Source: a virus
Virus record (IMG/VR): IMGVR_UViG_3300043419_002109
Span: 1-40,569 of that record
DNA length: 40,569 nt
Reading direction: 5' to 3' (one strand)
A model generated the notes under the pieces. The model did not search any database, was not told where the DNA came from, and saw only the letters and a program-made list of their open reading frames with translations. Both the position numbers and the translations under genes were made by a program. Positions 1-7,557 of the stretch are shown here, piece by piece. Numbering within the stretch: the first letter of the stretch is position 1; each line of letters starts with the position of its first letter.

Positions 1-68
1 AACTTAGAGTTAGCAGAATTACAATTATTCCACTCATAAAGATTGCCAAAATCTAAACGATAAATCAC
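1..68 (-). CDS. Possible partial gene running off the window edge
   Basis: An open frame starts with GTG at 68 and continues to the window edge. Its GTGA overlaps the TGA stop of the preceding HAD gene by four bases, a coupling used elsewhere in this window. It reads IYRLDFGNLYEWNN and onward for about 22 residues with no stop. No family is recognisable from so short a piece. A competing ATG near position 39 in another frame would give a hydrophobic peptide. Neither choice can be settled here. Confidence 0.3.
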   Translation of the reverse strand, partial: MIYRLDFGNLYEWNNCNSANSK

Positions 69-628
69 AATAAGAATTTTAAGATTTTATCTTTAATACC
101 ACTTTGTTTAATACCCTCAGATGATTTAGGAGTTAGTACAAAGTTCTTCAAACCACCAAGAAAGTTGCCAGAGATTGGTCCATATAGTTCACCTAAAGGC
201 AAATCATCAACAGCAACCCATTGAGTTACTTCTGGATGTTCTTTTAACCACATCTTAATTTCACTTATTCTATATTCAGCTAATTCTCCTTCAGTATAAT
301 AATTCTTATCATACTTCAAAGGAATACTAGGTGTTACATCAATTGGTTGTTTAACAACACCATACTTAGTAAACATTTCTTTTAGCTCATCTAAAGTACA
401 ATACAACTTCCAATCAGAACTAACAACAATTTCAGCATCAGTTTCTAATAAGATTGAATTAAGAATCTTAACAGCCTTATCATTGAAGTTATCCATCTTT
501 ATATAAGCAGGTAGAGTACCTTCAGTACCTGGAAATTCTTTCAAGTACTTAGATTTCTTTTTGCCTCGTCCACCCCATTCGGTAGACAAGCAAACAACAC
601 CATCATTATCTAAAAATATTACTTTCAT
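65..628 (-). CDS. HAD-superfamily phosphatase-like protein
   Basis: This 187-residue protein carries the haloacid dehalogenase signatures: FLDNDGVV near the N-terminus (motif I, nucleophile and acid/base aspartates), VVSSDW mid-protein (motif II serine) and VAVDDLP near residue 140 (acidic motif). The layout resembles the HAD domain called 'Swiss Army Knife RNA repair' type, which removes phosphates and occurs widely in phages. The substrate is unknown. An in-frame ATG at 646 exists, but the six codons from there run through an AATATATAA promoter-like element, so the ATG at 628 (MKVIFLD) is preferred. The C-terminus (KDKILKFLL) loosely resembles the C-terminal tag seen on other proteins here. 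It ends in TGA. Confidence 0.8.
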   Translation of the reverse strand: MKVIFLDNDGVVCLSTEWGGRGKKKSKYLKEFPGTEGTLPAYIKMDNFNDKAVKILNSILLETDAEIVVSSDWKLYCTLDELKEMFTKYGVVKQPIDVTPSIPLKYDKNYYTEGELAEYRISEIKMWLKEHPEVTQWVAVDDLPLGELYGPISGNFLGGLKNFVLTPKSSEGIKQSGIKDKILKFLL

Positions 629-632
629 CTTA

Positions 633-651
633 TTATATATTGACAAAGATA
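633..651 (-). promoter_or_regulatory. Overlapping promoter elements of the HAD gene
   Basis: Upstream of the ATG at 628, the minus strand reads TATCTTTG (651-644, Bacteroidota -7 box form TAnnTTTG) followed directly by TCAATATATAA (643-633), the TATATA-type element found before several other genes. No clear TTTG -33 box is visible. Confidence 0.55.
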
Positions 652-668
652 CGGAAAGTTTTTAAAAT

Positions 669-696
669 AAAAAAGTCCCTTTCGGGACTCTTTTTT
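669..696 (-). terminator. Rho-independent terminator
   Basis: On the minus strand an A-run and the stem GAGTCCC, a GAAA tetraloop and GGGACT are followed by a run of T. The hairpin overlaps the TAA stop of the metallopeptidase/VWA gene ending at 695. It separates that gene from the HAD gene, which has its own promoter elements. Confidence 0.85.
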
Positions 697-2260
697 AGCT
701 TTCTTTCTCAACCATAATTTGTTTCACTCTATTGTTGGATCTAGAGATTGGAACTTTCACTCCAATTGAAACCATTAAGACCTTGCCTTTGATTTTTGAC
801 AAGTCAAGAGAGTCACAGTATCCGTCTGTTAAGACAACAGTGTTGAACTCGTTGAACTGGTCAGCTACTAAGTCAATAGCAGGTTGTAAGATAGTACCAC
901 CAAGACCTTTAATCACCATTGTTTCCAATTTGCGTTTGTTCTTGATGTTCTCAATCCACTTAACTTCAGTATCAGCCTCAATCAAGTTGATTTCGATATC
1001 ATTACGGTAGATGTAAGAAAGAACTCTTTCAAACGTACCACCCATTGAACCAGATGTATCTAAGATACAGTTGATTTTGGTTTTAACTTTACGGTTACCT
1101 TTCAAACCAGCGATTTGTCTACGGTTAGGTTTAACAATCGTTTTTTGTTTTACAGTACCGAAAATCATATTTGATACAGCACGTTTGATTTCACGAAGAT
1201 AATCTTTACGTTTCTTACGAAGTTTGTTAAGAGTAGTCTCAACATTACCCGCAGATAAACCACGAGCCGCTAAACGCTCCATAACGTCTTTAACCATTGC
1301 TTCACGCATTTCTTCTGGAACATCGTCTCCCATGTGTTTGTCCATGTATTCTCCGTTACCATTTTCCATATCTTGGAAGATTTGCTCTTTAGACCAAGTA
1401 TCTAAAGACTCACCATCTTTAGATGGGTTCTTTCCGTAAGGTCCATAAGACGGTTTACCACTTGAGTCTTTACCACCTTCGTTACCAGTACCTTGACAGT
1501 CTGGACAACTTTCACCTTCACCAGAACCACCACCTTGTTGACCTTGACCTTCGCCTTTTCCTTGACCGTCTTGTTTGTCTTGGCTTTCACCTTGACCTTG
1601 ACCTTCGCCTGGTTGTTGACCTTCGCCTTGACCTTCTTGTTTCTCGCCTTCGCCTTGACCATCACCTGGTTGTTGACCTTGACCTTTTTGTTTTTGGTCT
1701 TGTTGACCTTGACCTTGGTCTTTCTTACCAGAACCACCACAAGATTTACATTCAGAGTTTTTCTTTTGCTCTTTCTGCCATTTTTCTTTCTCGTCTTTCA
1801 ACCACTCGTACAACTCTTCAAAGATAAGTTTACCAGTGTACTCTTTCGGAACGAATAGAGCCATATTCTTACCATCTTTGTTCTTAGGAATTTCAACGAA
1901 AGCGTGTGGAATATCTTCCCAGATAACGTGATTGATAATCATATCTTGGGCGATGTTAGACATCTTATGGTCGTATTGACCAGTAACTGTACGTTTTGGG
2001 TGATTAAACAATAAGTGGAAATCCTCGTGAAGAGTAATGAAATTCACTTCTTTTTGTGACATATCTTCCAAGAACTTTGGAGAGTAGAAAAAGTTCATAC
2101 CCTTAGATGATACGTTGACACCACAAGTACCAACAGAGTCTTGCTCTATGAAGTTAATATGTAAGTTGAACTCACCGTAGTAAGGCAAATTAATCTTAGT
2201 ATCAATCAACATCGTTTGGATACCTGATAATAGTTTTTCGTGTATATTCTTTAATACCAT
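695..2260 (-). CDS. Metallopeptidase-like / VWA-like protein with a Gly-Gln linker
   Basis: 521 residues. An N-terminal domain has HEDFH at residues 78-82, fitting the zinc-binding HExxH motif. A C-terminal von Willebrand A-like domain (about 395-500) has DTSGSMG near 401-407, the DxSxS metal (MIDAS) motif, and a later TDGYCDS. This pairing matches bacterial 'putative metallopeptidase plus VWA-like' proteins (DUF2201 type), often linked to MoxR ATPases; no MoxR ATPase is in the window. Between the domains lie two DnaJ-like CxxCxGxG motifs (171-178, 252-259) separated by about 70 residues made almost only of Q, G, E, K and D. The role in the phage is unknown. A TTTG-N19-TATCTTTG promoter lies upstream and a terminator overlaps the stop. 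Confidence 0.8.
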   Translation of the reverse strand: MVLKNIHEKLLSGIQTMLIDTKINLPYYGEFNLHINFIEQDSVGTCGVNVSSKGMNFFYSPKFLEDMSQKEVNFITLHEDFHLLFNHPKRTVTGQYDHKMSNIAQDMIINHVIWEDIPHAFVEIPKNKDGKNMALFVPKEYTGKLIFEELYEWLKDEKEKWQKEQKKNSECKSCGGSGKKDQGQGQQDQKQKGQGQQPGDGQGEGEKQEGQGEGQQPGEGQGQGESQDKQDGQGKGEGQGQQGGGSGEGESCPDCQGTGNEGGKDSSGKPSYGPYGKNPSKDGESLDTWSKEQIFQDMENGNGEYMDKHMGDDVPEEMREAMVKDVMERLAARGLSAGNVETTLNKLRKKRKDYLREIKRAVSNMIFGTVKQKTIVKPNRRQIAGLKGNRKVKTKINCILDTSGSMGGTFERVLSYIYRNDIEINLIEADTEVKWIENIKNKRKLETMVIKGLGGTILQPAIDLVADQFNEFNTVVLTDGYCDSLDLSKIKGKVLMVSIGVKVPISRSNNRVKQIMVEKES

Positions 2261-2282
2261 AGTGTTTTATTATTTCTTTTTA

Positions 2283-2313
2283 CAAAGATATGTATTTATT
2301 TTTAATTGGCAAA
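2283..2313 (-). promoter_or_regulatory. Bacteroidota-type promoter
   Basis: The minus strand reads TTTG (2313-2310), 19 bases, then TATCTTTG (2290-2283). This is the full TTTG-N19-TAnnTTTG consensus of the primary sigma factor of Bacteroidota. It lies 22 bases before the ATG at 2260. Confidence 0.8.
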
Positions 2314-2784
2314 TTATTTCTTCATTCTACTCAAAAGAATTTTCTCTTCTTGTTCTAATAACTTATCAATATCTGTTTCAATAATTGCTCTTTTATTAGT
2401 CTCGGCTCTTTTCATTCTTTTCTCTAACTCATAGTCAAAGTGGTCTGATACAACATCAGCGTGTTTAAGTGGAATATGTAACTCATATAAACTTCTTCTT
2501 TCATCAGTGATGTCAATAAGTGTCATTATATAATCATTATTACCACCAGATTGAAAAGTCATAAATACATTATTCTTTTCAATTTGACGAACACCGTAAG
2601 TATTATACGACATTTTAGTGTCTTCGTCTCTTAGAAGAATCTTCCAAAGTCTAATGGCTTTTTCTTCATATGGGGTTAGTTTAGATTTCTCAGCGACCAT
2701 TTTATCATCGATTGAGTTTCTAAAATTACGCCATTTAACTCTTAGACGCAAATATTTGTACTTTAATTTCTTTATATTAGTCAT
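2314..2784 (-). CDS. Hypothetical protein, basic N-terminus
   Basis: 156 residues with no family recognised. The first 30 residues are rich in Lys and Arg. The middle has beta-rich sequence (NVFMTFQSGGNNDYIMTLID) and the end is a charged helix (ETDIDKLLEQEEKILLSRMKK region). Its ATG overlaps the TAA of the preceding 615-residue gene by one base (TAATG), so the two are probably translationally coupled and may act together. No membrane segment or signal peptide is visible. Confidence 0.75.
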   Translation of the reverse strand: MTNIKKLKYKYLRLRVKWRNFRNSIDDKMVAEKSKLTPYEEKAIRLWKILLRDEDTKMSYNTYGVRQIEKNNVFMTFQSGGNNDYIMTLIDITDERRSLYELHIPLKHADVVSDHFDYELEKRMKRAETNKRAIIETDIDKLLEQEEKILLSRMKK

Positions 2785-4631
2785 TACTTAATTATTTTAT
2801 CAATTTTAATATCTCTCATTGCGGCAACTGGAACTTGATGATAATCATCCATCTTCATAATTTGAGTTCCTTCTGGTAGAGTCAAGGACACATAAGCATC
2901 TTCCATTCCATCTTGGTGTAGAATGTAATCATCCAAGTCAAAGTCATTTGTGAATTCACCTACATCATACATAGCAGTTACTCCAATAGTTCCTTTGAAG
3001 TTAGGAAGTAAGAATGAACCTACACCACCGCCATCAGTCATAGCATCTGGATATTGTTTTTGCCATTTAGCAAACTCTACTAAAGTCATAATTGAAATAA
3101 AACCATCGGACTCATAACCACCCTTCATCTTTTTATTACCAACATAAACTTCAAATCCGGTATAGTCGTCAGTGATTTCAACATCACGATTATCGTTGTG
3201 GTCGATTGTACCTACAACTACTAATGTAGTTTCTTCGTTATATGTTCTTACAGTTTTTGATTTAATCTCAATTGAAGATGAGTCCTTCTTAGTAGGTTCT
3301 GAATCACTTGGTGGAATACCAAATACACCGTTACCCATATTAACAAAACCTTCTTCTGACTTAGCAATCATACCATTACCTAAATCCATTTCAGTTGCTT
3401 TTTCTTCTTCATGAGAATCGTAAGAGTTAGATTGGCAAATCTTATCAAACTCTGGCTCTTGTTCAAACCCTTTGCGAATCATCTTACCAACAATTTGATG
3501 CCAAGTCATACTACCACGATATTCAAACTGACCAGGTTCGGTCATAGTTACTTTAGCTTCAAGTGAACTATCACCATTAACTAAAGACTTCATCTTTTCT
3601 AAAACTTCGTTAGTGACTTTTACTTTTTCAGCAGTCATATCTGATCTCTCCGCAATACGGATTTTGTAGTGACCCTCTGTCAACATTTTGAAAAGAACAT
3701 CTTTTTTAAGACCAACAATTTCGGCAATCTTATCAGCCATTGCTCTGTTTTCGTCAGTCAATCCAATTTCTTCTGGTTTTTGTTCTTCTGAAACAAAGAA
3801 TACATAACCTAGTGATTCATCATTAGCGTTGAAACTATCTAAACGAGTTTCTAATACACCTAAGTCTTCTGTTTGTTTCTTCAACTTAGTTTCATTCATA
3901 GAGATTTCTCTACGCAAACGAGAAGATTCTTTCTCAGCATCTTCAATACGTTTTTTTAACTCATTGATTTTATCTTCATTCATCTTACGGAATTGTTGTT
4001 CCAAATAAGACTCTGAAGCTTTTATTAATTTTTCGTTTGGTTCAGCAGGATTATCAATCGCTTCAATAAAAATCTCAGCATCTTTTTCAGAAAGTACTAA
4101 TGTTTCAACTTCGTCAGACTCTCCTTCAAACTCACGAGCTAACTCTTCATCAGACTCAGAAGAGAAAAGTGCGTCAAGAATTGAAAATCCTCTGTCAGAT
4201 AGTTCTGTCTTAGGTTCTTCGTCAAATAACGATTTCAATTTATCAATTGGTTTCTTTTGTTCTACTTCTAAGTAGCAAAGGTCACCATTAACATCAGCAA
4301 ACTGAATACCAGCAACTACAAATTTCTGAGCGTAACCTGTAACATCAGTTGAATCAATATCATCAATAAGACGTTTGCGTTGAGCCGCATCAGTTACATT
4401 AGTATCAACTTCTTCAAAGTTAATTGTGCCTTCATCACAGATTGTGATTTTGAAAACGACACCTTCTAAGGTACCAGATAGTTTCTCGCCTTTTACAAAT
4501 GCGATATCACGGATGAAACGAATTCTTGCTCCGTTTACAGCCGATACAAAGTTTAAGAACTTGCGCTTAGGTTTGAACTCACCAATTACAGGTTGTTTCA
4601 CTTCTTGTTCAGTATTTAATGTTTCTTCCAT
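2784..4631 (-). CDS. Large acidic coiled-coil protein, C-terminal tag
   Basis: 615 residues, not recognised. Residues about 205-268 form a strongly charged coiled coil (ELKKRIEDAEKESSRLRREI). The flanks are acidic, and the C-terminal third looks beta-rich. The protein ends AMRDIKIDKIIK, a clear copy of the recurrent C-terminal tag. TATATTTG (4657-4650) lies 18 bases before the ATG, but no good TTTG -33 box is seen. It is coupled by TAATG to the next gene. A structural or assembly role would fit the coiled coil and tag, but that is inference only. Confidence 0.8.
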   Translation of the reverse strand: MEETLNTEQEVKQPVIGEFKPKRKFLNFVSAVNGARIRFIRDIAFVKGEKLSGTLEGVVFKITICDEGTINFEEVDTNVTDAAQRKRLIDDIDSTDVTGYAQKFVVAGIQFADVNGDLCYLEVEQKKPIDKLKSLFDEEPKTELSDRGFSILDALFSSESDEELAREFEGESDEVETLVLSEKDAEIFIEAIDNPAEPNEKLIKASESYLEQQFRKMNEDKINELKKRIEDAEKESSRLRREISMNETKLKKQTEDLGVLETRLDSFNANDESLGYVFFVSEEQKPEEIGLTDENRAMADKIAEIVGLKKDVLFKMLTEGHYKIRIAERSDMTAEKVKVTNEVLEKMKSLVNGDSSLEAKVTMTEPGQFEYRGSMTWHQIVGKMIRKGFEQEPEFDKICQSNSYDSHEEEKATEMDLGNGMIAKSEEGFVNMGNGVFGIPPSDSEPTKKDSSSIEIKSKTVRTYNEETTLVVVGTIDHNDNRDVEITDDYTGFEVYVGNKKMKGGYESDGFISIMTLVEFAKWQKQYPDAMTDGGGVGSFLLPNFKGTIGVTAMYDVGEFTNDFDLDDYILHQDGMEDAYVSLTLPEGTQIMKMDDYHQVPVAAMRDIKIDKIIK

Positions 4632-4649
4632 GAATTTTTATTTAGATTA

Positions 4650-4657
4650 CAAATATA
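4650..4657 (-). promoter_or_regulatory. Putative -7 promoter box
   Basis: TATATTTG on the minus strand matches TAnnTTTG and lies 18 bases before the ATG at 4631. A -33 TTTG is not evident, so this is weaker than the sites with both boxes. Confidence 0.45.
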
Positions 4658-4674
4658 GTAAAAATAATTTAGAA

Positions 4675-5076
4675 TTAGTTCTCGTTGATGATATTAATTT
4701 TAGCATCACGAACTTGGTCTTTGGTTAAAGGCTCTGGTAACTTTTGGTCGTCATTATAAACGATGTTATCAGTTTCAATGTATTTATCACCAGATTCAGT
4801 GATTAAATCAATCAACACTGAGTCAATAGCATCTTTATCATCTTGAACATCAAAGATATTCATAATTTCTTCTTTGAAAGGAAGTAAGTTGTGTTTAACA
4901 ACAGGATCTTCATCAGAGAATTTATCTAAACAAACAGTTAGTAGTAAATACAACTCACGCTTTGTAAGTTGTTTCATTTTTTCAACTTGTGTTACAACGT
5001 TGAAGTTTGAGAATATATTAACAAACTCATTTGAAACATGAATTTGGTTCTCTTTGGTTGATTCGTTATCGTACAT
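4675..5076 (-). CDS. Hypothetical acidic protein, C-terminal tag
   Basis: 133 residues, mostly helical, with no recognised family. The middle (KRELYLLLTVCLDKFSDEDP) is amphipathic. The C-terminus reads QVRDAKINIINEN, which matches the recurrent tag (R-D-x-K-I-x-x-I-I/L) followed by a short acidic/asparagine tail. It begins 6 bases after the stop of the preceding 98-residue tagged gene, so the two probably share a transcript. Confidence 0.75.
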   Translation of the reverse strand: MYDNESTKENQIHVSNEFVNIFSNFNVVTQVEKMKQLTKRELYLLLTVCLDKFSDEDPVVKHNLLPFKEEIMNIFDVQDDKDAIDSVLIDLITESGDKYIETDNIVYNDDQKLPEPLTKDQVRDAKINIINEN

Positions 5077-5082
5077 ATTATT

Positions 5083-5379
5083 TTATTTTATTAAGTCTTC
5101 TATTTTTCTATCTCTTAATTGTTGTGTATCAGTTTCAAAAAGTAATCTGAACATTGGTTTTGATATTTCTTCTTTCTCACCTTGTTCATTTATAACCCAA
5201 TATCTTCTCCATCCACTATTTATTCTATAGCCATCTTCCCAAGACCAAGTTTCATACTCACCATCATACCACTTATCTTCAATGAATCTATCTTTACATT
5301 TAATATTCTCAAGTGGACCTCTTGGTGCGGTTCTGCTGCCAGTTTTACAAAGAAATTTAGTTTTAATAATCTCCGACAT
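5083..5379 (-). CDS. Small SH3-like protein, C-terminal tag
   Basis: 98 residues. The body is rich in aromatic residues and short strands (KWYDGEYETWSWEDGYRINS), suggesting a small SH3-like beta barrel, and the end is QLRDRKIEDLIK, a near-perfect copy of the tag. Its ATG touches the stop of the preceding gene at 5379. It resembles in build the tagged small proteins at 9751, 38441 and 38752: a beta-rich body followed by a terminal helix. No enzyme motif is seen. Confidence 0.75.
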   Translation of the reverse strand: MSEIIKTKFLCKTGSRTAPRGPLENIKCKDRFIEDKWYDGEYETWSWEDGYRINSGWRRYWVINEQGEKEEISKPMFRLLFETDTQQLRDRKIEDLIK

Positions 5380-5816
5380 TAAATACCTAATTTCTCTAAT
5401 TTATATTCTCTATACTCTTGTTTACTAACTGAACCTAACTCGTAAGCACGTTGAAAAAATACTTCAAATATGTGGTCTTCTTTCATTGATTTAGCCGCCA
5501 TAGCTCTGTTAATGGCTTTAAATTCATCTGAAATACGATTGGCTTGTGTTTTTGATAAGGCAATAGCTTTGTTTTCATCACCTGCTGATTTATCAACAAT
5601 ATCTTTAACTCGTTTGTAGTTTTTTTCAAACTCTGATTTAGTTTGACCGTTCCATTTACCTGACATATGTGAATATTTTACTTCAAAAATTGCTAACATT
5701 TTATTAAACTGAGACTCAAATCTTTCTGGTAATCCTTTACCATTTTTATAATTAACATACTTATACCAAAACCAGTATAAGTCACTCATTAAACTATCGT
5801 CTCGTTTAATTATCAT
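5379..5816 (-). CDS. Hypothetical helical protein
   Basis: 145 residues, largely alpha-helical and basic, with Trp/Tyr-rich N-terminal sequence (DLYWFWYKYVNYKNG). No family is recognised. The end, EYREYKLEKLGI, is a weaker version of the recurrent C-terminal tag. Its start overlaps the stop of the upstream lipoprotein gene (ATGA, 5816/5813), so translation is probably coupled. Confidence 0.7.
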   Translation of the reverse strand: MIIKRDDSLMSDLYWFWYKYVNYKNGKGLPERFESQFNKMLAIFEVKYSHMSGKWNGQTKSEFEKNYKRVKDIVDKSAGDENKAIALSKTQANRISDEFKAINRAMAAKSMKEDHIFEVFFQRAYELGSVSKQEYREYKLEKLGI

Positions 5817-5989
5817 TTTCTAACTGCTGTATCTAGCCAAACACATTTATATTCTGACTCTATATGATAATGATTTGGTGTGATAAAAGTAGTATCACTT
5901 TGATTCATTGAATAAGCATCACAAGTTGATTTTTGAGTTTTACAAGAAAATAAAACAACAGATAATAGAGCAATAAGAATATATTTCAT
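5813..5989 (-). CDS. Small lipoprotein
   Basis: 58 residues: a short signal peptide (MKYILIALLSVVLFSC) ending in a lipobox (LFSC), then about 40 polar residues. The cysteine would be lipidated by host Lgt and LspA, putting the protein in an inner or outer membrane leaflet. An open frame extends upstream through the tRNA-like gene, but the lipoprotein signal fixes the start at 5989. Small phage lipoproteins sometimes act in superinfection exclusion or lysis control; nothing here decides the role. Confidence 0.75.
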   Translation of the reverse strand: MKYILIALLSVVLFSCKTQKSTCDAYSMNQSDTTFITPNHYHIESEYKCVWLDTAVRK

Positions 5990-6003
5990 AATAAAAAATT
6001 TAG

Positions 6004-6083
6004 TGCGGATAGCAGGATTTGAACCCGGTGCCAGACGTTTTAGAGGCGCCCACGACTTCCACGCCGTATTAGACTCTACCCGC
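6004..6083 (-). tRNA. tRNA-like gene with CUA anticodon loop (putative amber-reading)
   Basis: On the minus strand, 6083 to 6004, a 7-bp acceptor pairs GCGGGTA with TATCCGC (one G-U), and a T-arm has the loop TTCAAAT with four paired bases. The anticodon arm has the loop CTCTAAA (C32, T33, CTA, A37, A38) on a stem GGCG/CGTC closed by a C-A mismatch, giving anticodon CUA, which reads UAG. The D region is abnormal: 26 bases lie between acceptor and anticodon stem instead of about 19-22, with a hairpin TACGGC/GTCGTG rather than an ordinary D-arm. CCA is not encoded. It has its own promoter, 10 bases upstream. It could be a functional suppressor tRNA, a decayed tRNA or a tRNA mimic. Confidence 0.55.
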
Positions 6084-6093
6084 AATTGTTTTA

Positions 6094-6124
6094 CAAAGAT
6101 AGTAAAACTTTTTCAATTGTCAAA
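6094..6124 (-). promoter_or_regulatory. Promoter of the tRNA-like gene
   Basis: The minus strand reads TTTG (6124-6121), 19 bases, then TATCTTTG (6101-6094). Ten bases follow before the first acceptor base at 6083, so the expected transcription start is within a few bases of the mature 5' end. Confidence 0.8.
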
Positions 6125-6758
6125 TTATATTTCTAATTATTTTACAAGGTGATCCATATGCCACAACATTATCAGGAATATCTTTTGTAACAACTGATCC
6201 AGCTCCTATAATAGAATTCTTACCTATCTTTACTGTGTGTAATATATTAGTACCCATTCCAATTGTTGTGCCTTCGCCTATTACAACATTGCCAGCAATA
6301 TTAACACCTGGATTAATAGAGCAATAATCTTCTATTATAGTATGATGTCCTATAGAAACGTGTCTATTAATTGAAACAAAATCACCAATTGTTGTATGAG
6401 CAGCAATTGATACTTTTGAATTGATTAAAACTCCTCTTCCTATTTTACTCATTTTAGATATATCTAAACCACTATGTATAATATTAGTAAATTTATTCAC
6501 ATCAGGCTTTAATGATTCTATTATTTTTATTTTATGTTGAGGTTGATAAACACCCAGAGTCATTTTATCATATTCATTTAGGTCTAAATCATCTAATACT
6601 TTTATATCAAATTCATCATGTTCAAATGTGTTCAGTATAGGAAGTTTTAGATTATTGTATATGTGAATTTCTGGTGTACTCTTATTAGAATATAAATTAT
6701 CTAATATCATTGTTATAATATTATCTCCTTTACCTATTATTAATAATTTTGTTTCCAT
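6120..6758 (-). CDS. NeuD/PglD-like sugar O- or N-acetyltransferase
   Basis: 212 residues. The first 25 resemble the nucleotide-sugar-binding start of NeuD-type enzymes (KLLIIGKGDN). From about residue 100 the sequence is a left-handed beta-helix built of hexapeptide repeats ([I/V]GxxxxI spacing: TIGDFVSI, VSIGHHTII, VVIGEGTTIG, VKIGKNSIIG) and ends with GSVVTKDIP, typical of acetyl-CoA-dependent sugar acetyltransferases. The histidines in HVSIGHH fit the catalytic position. It overlaps the end of the BKACE gene by 29 bases and follows a glycosyltransferase-like gene, so it probably acetylates a sugar in a phage-directed glycan pathway in the cytoplasm. Confidence 0.85.
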   Translation of the reverse strand: METKLLIIGKGDNIITMILDNLYSNKSTPEIHIYNNLKLPILNTFEHDEFDIKVLDDLDLNEYDKMTLGVYQPQHKIKIIESLKPDVNKFTNIIHSGLDISKMSKIGRGVLINSKVSIAAHTTIGDFVSINRHVSIGHHTIIEDYCSINPGVNIAGNVVIGEGTTIGMGTNILHTVKIGKNSIIGAGSVVTKDIPDNVVAYGSPCKIIRNII

Positions 6759-7557
6759 ATCCTAATTGTTTTAATTCTTTTGATGTATAATGATTTATAT
6801 CTAACTCATTCATTATTCTATGTAATCTTTTTAAGAGTTCACTATTTGTTGTTTTTTTCTTTTCTTTAAGATATAAATTATCCTCAAGTCCAATTCTAAC
6901 GCCATCAAAATCTAATAAACCATATAAGTTACTATTTAATTGTTGATTTCCTATACCACCTAAACAAACATATGAGTTTGATGGTAAGTTAGCTTTAATT
7001 GATGATAGATTACTTAAATCACACTGACCGTTGTATATATTACCTAAGATTATATTAATGTGATATGGTGGATTTAATTTACCTTTTGATATAAGATAAT
7101 TAGTATAATTCAACATACCTGTATCAAAACATTCTATCTCTGGCTGTACTCCATATTTATTCATTTCATCTATCAAAGATAGAATCATATTAGGTTGATT
7201 AACTGAGGCACCTGATGGAAAATTTAAAGAAGACATAGTTAGTGAACCCATATCAGGTAGTAACTGTAACACTTCTGATCTTTTCTCTAATTCAGGAAAA
7301 TTTCTACCCGTTAAAGAAACACAAATCAATAACTCAGGACAATATTTTTTTATACCCTCTATTATCTTTTGATATACTTCTTTCTTATAAGTATTCTCTA
7401 ATGTAATCTCATCTCTTGCGTGTAAATGAACTATAGATATACCTAATTCATTAGCCTCATGTACAGACTCAATTATCTCATTTGGAATCAAAGGAGCATA
7501 CGAATTATCTCTTGTGGTTTGTGTACCAGTTGGAGTAAAATTAATTATTTTGTTCAC
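6730..7557 (-). CDS. BKACE-family enzyme (DUF849-like, Kce-like)
   Basis: About 275 residues from the GTG chosen here. The BKACE signatures are present: FTPTGTQTT at the start, VHLHARD (HxH metal-binding pair), CFDTGM in the middle and VRIGLEDN near the end. Characterised members bind zinc and cleave beta-keto acids with acetyl-CoA, as in lysine fermentation. The substrate here is unknown. The only in-frame ATG (7647) adds 30 residues that are just a second reading of the upstream gene, so GTG at 7557, overlapping that gene by 17 bases, is preferred. Its place between a glycosyltransferase-like and an acetyltransferase gene suggests sugar or acyl-sugar chemistry. Confidence 0.75.
   Translation of the reverse strand: MNKIINFTPTGTQTTRDNSYAPLIPNEIIESVHEANELGISIVHLHARDEITLENTYKKEVYQKIIEGIKKYCPELLICVSLTGRNFPELEKRSEVLQLLPDMGSLTMSSLNFPSGASVNQPNMILSLIDEMNKYGVQPEIECFDTGMLNYTNYLISKGKLNPPYHINIILGNIYNGQCDLSNLSSIKANLPSNSYVCLGGIGNQQLNSNLYGLLDFDGVRIGLEDNLYLKEKKKTTNSELLKRLHRIMNELDINHYTSKELKQLGYGNKIINNR

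Noticed and set aside
1402-1858. Long open frames on both strands opposite and beside the G/Q-rich linker
   Set aside because: They are low-complexity by-products of the repetitive linker in the 521-residue gene and have no promoter or domain.
5990-6085. Upstream extension of the small lipoprotein frame
   Set aside because: It reads through the tRNA-like gene and would bury the signal peptide and lipobox.
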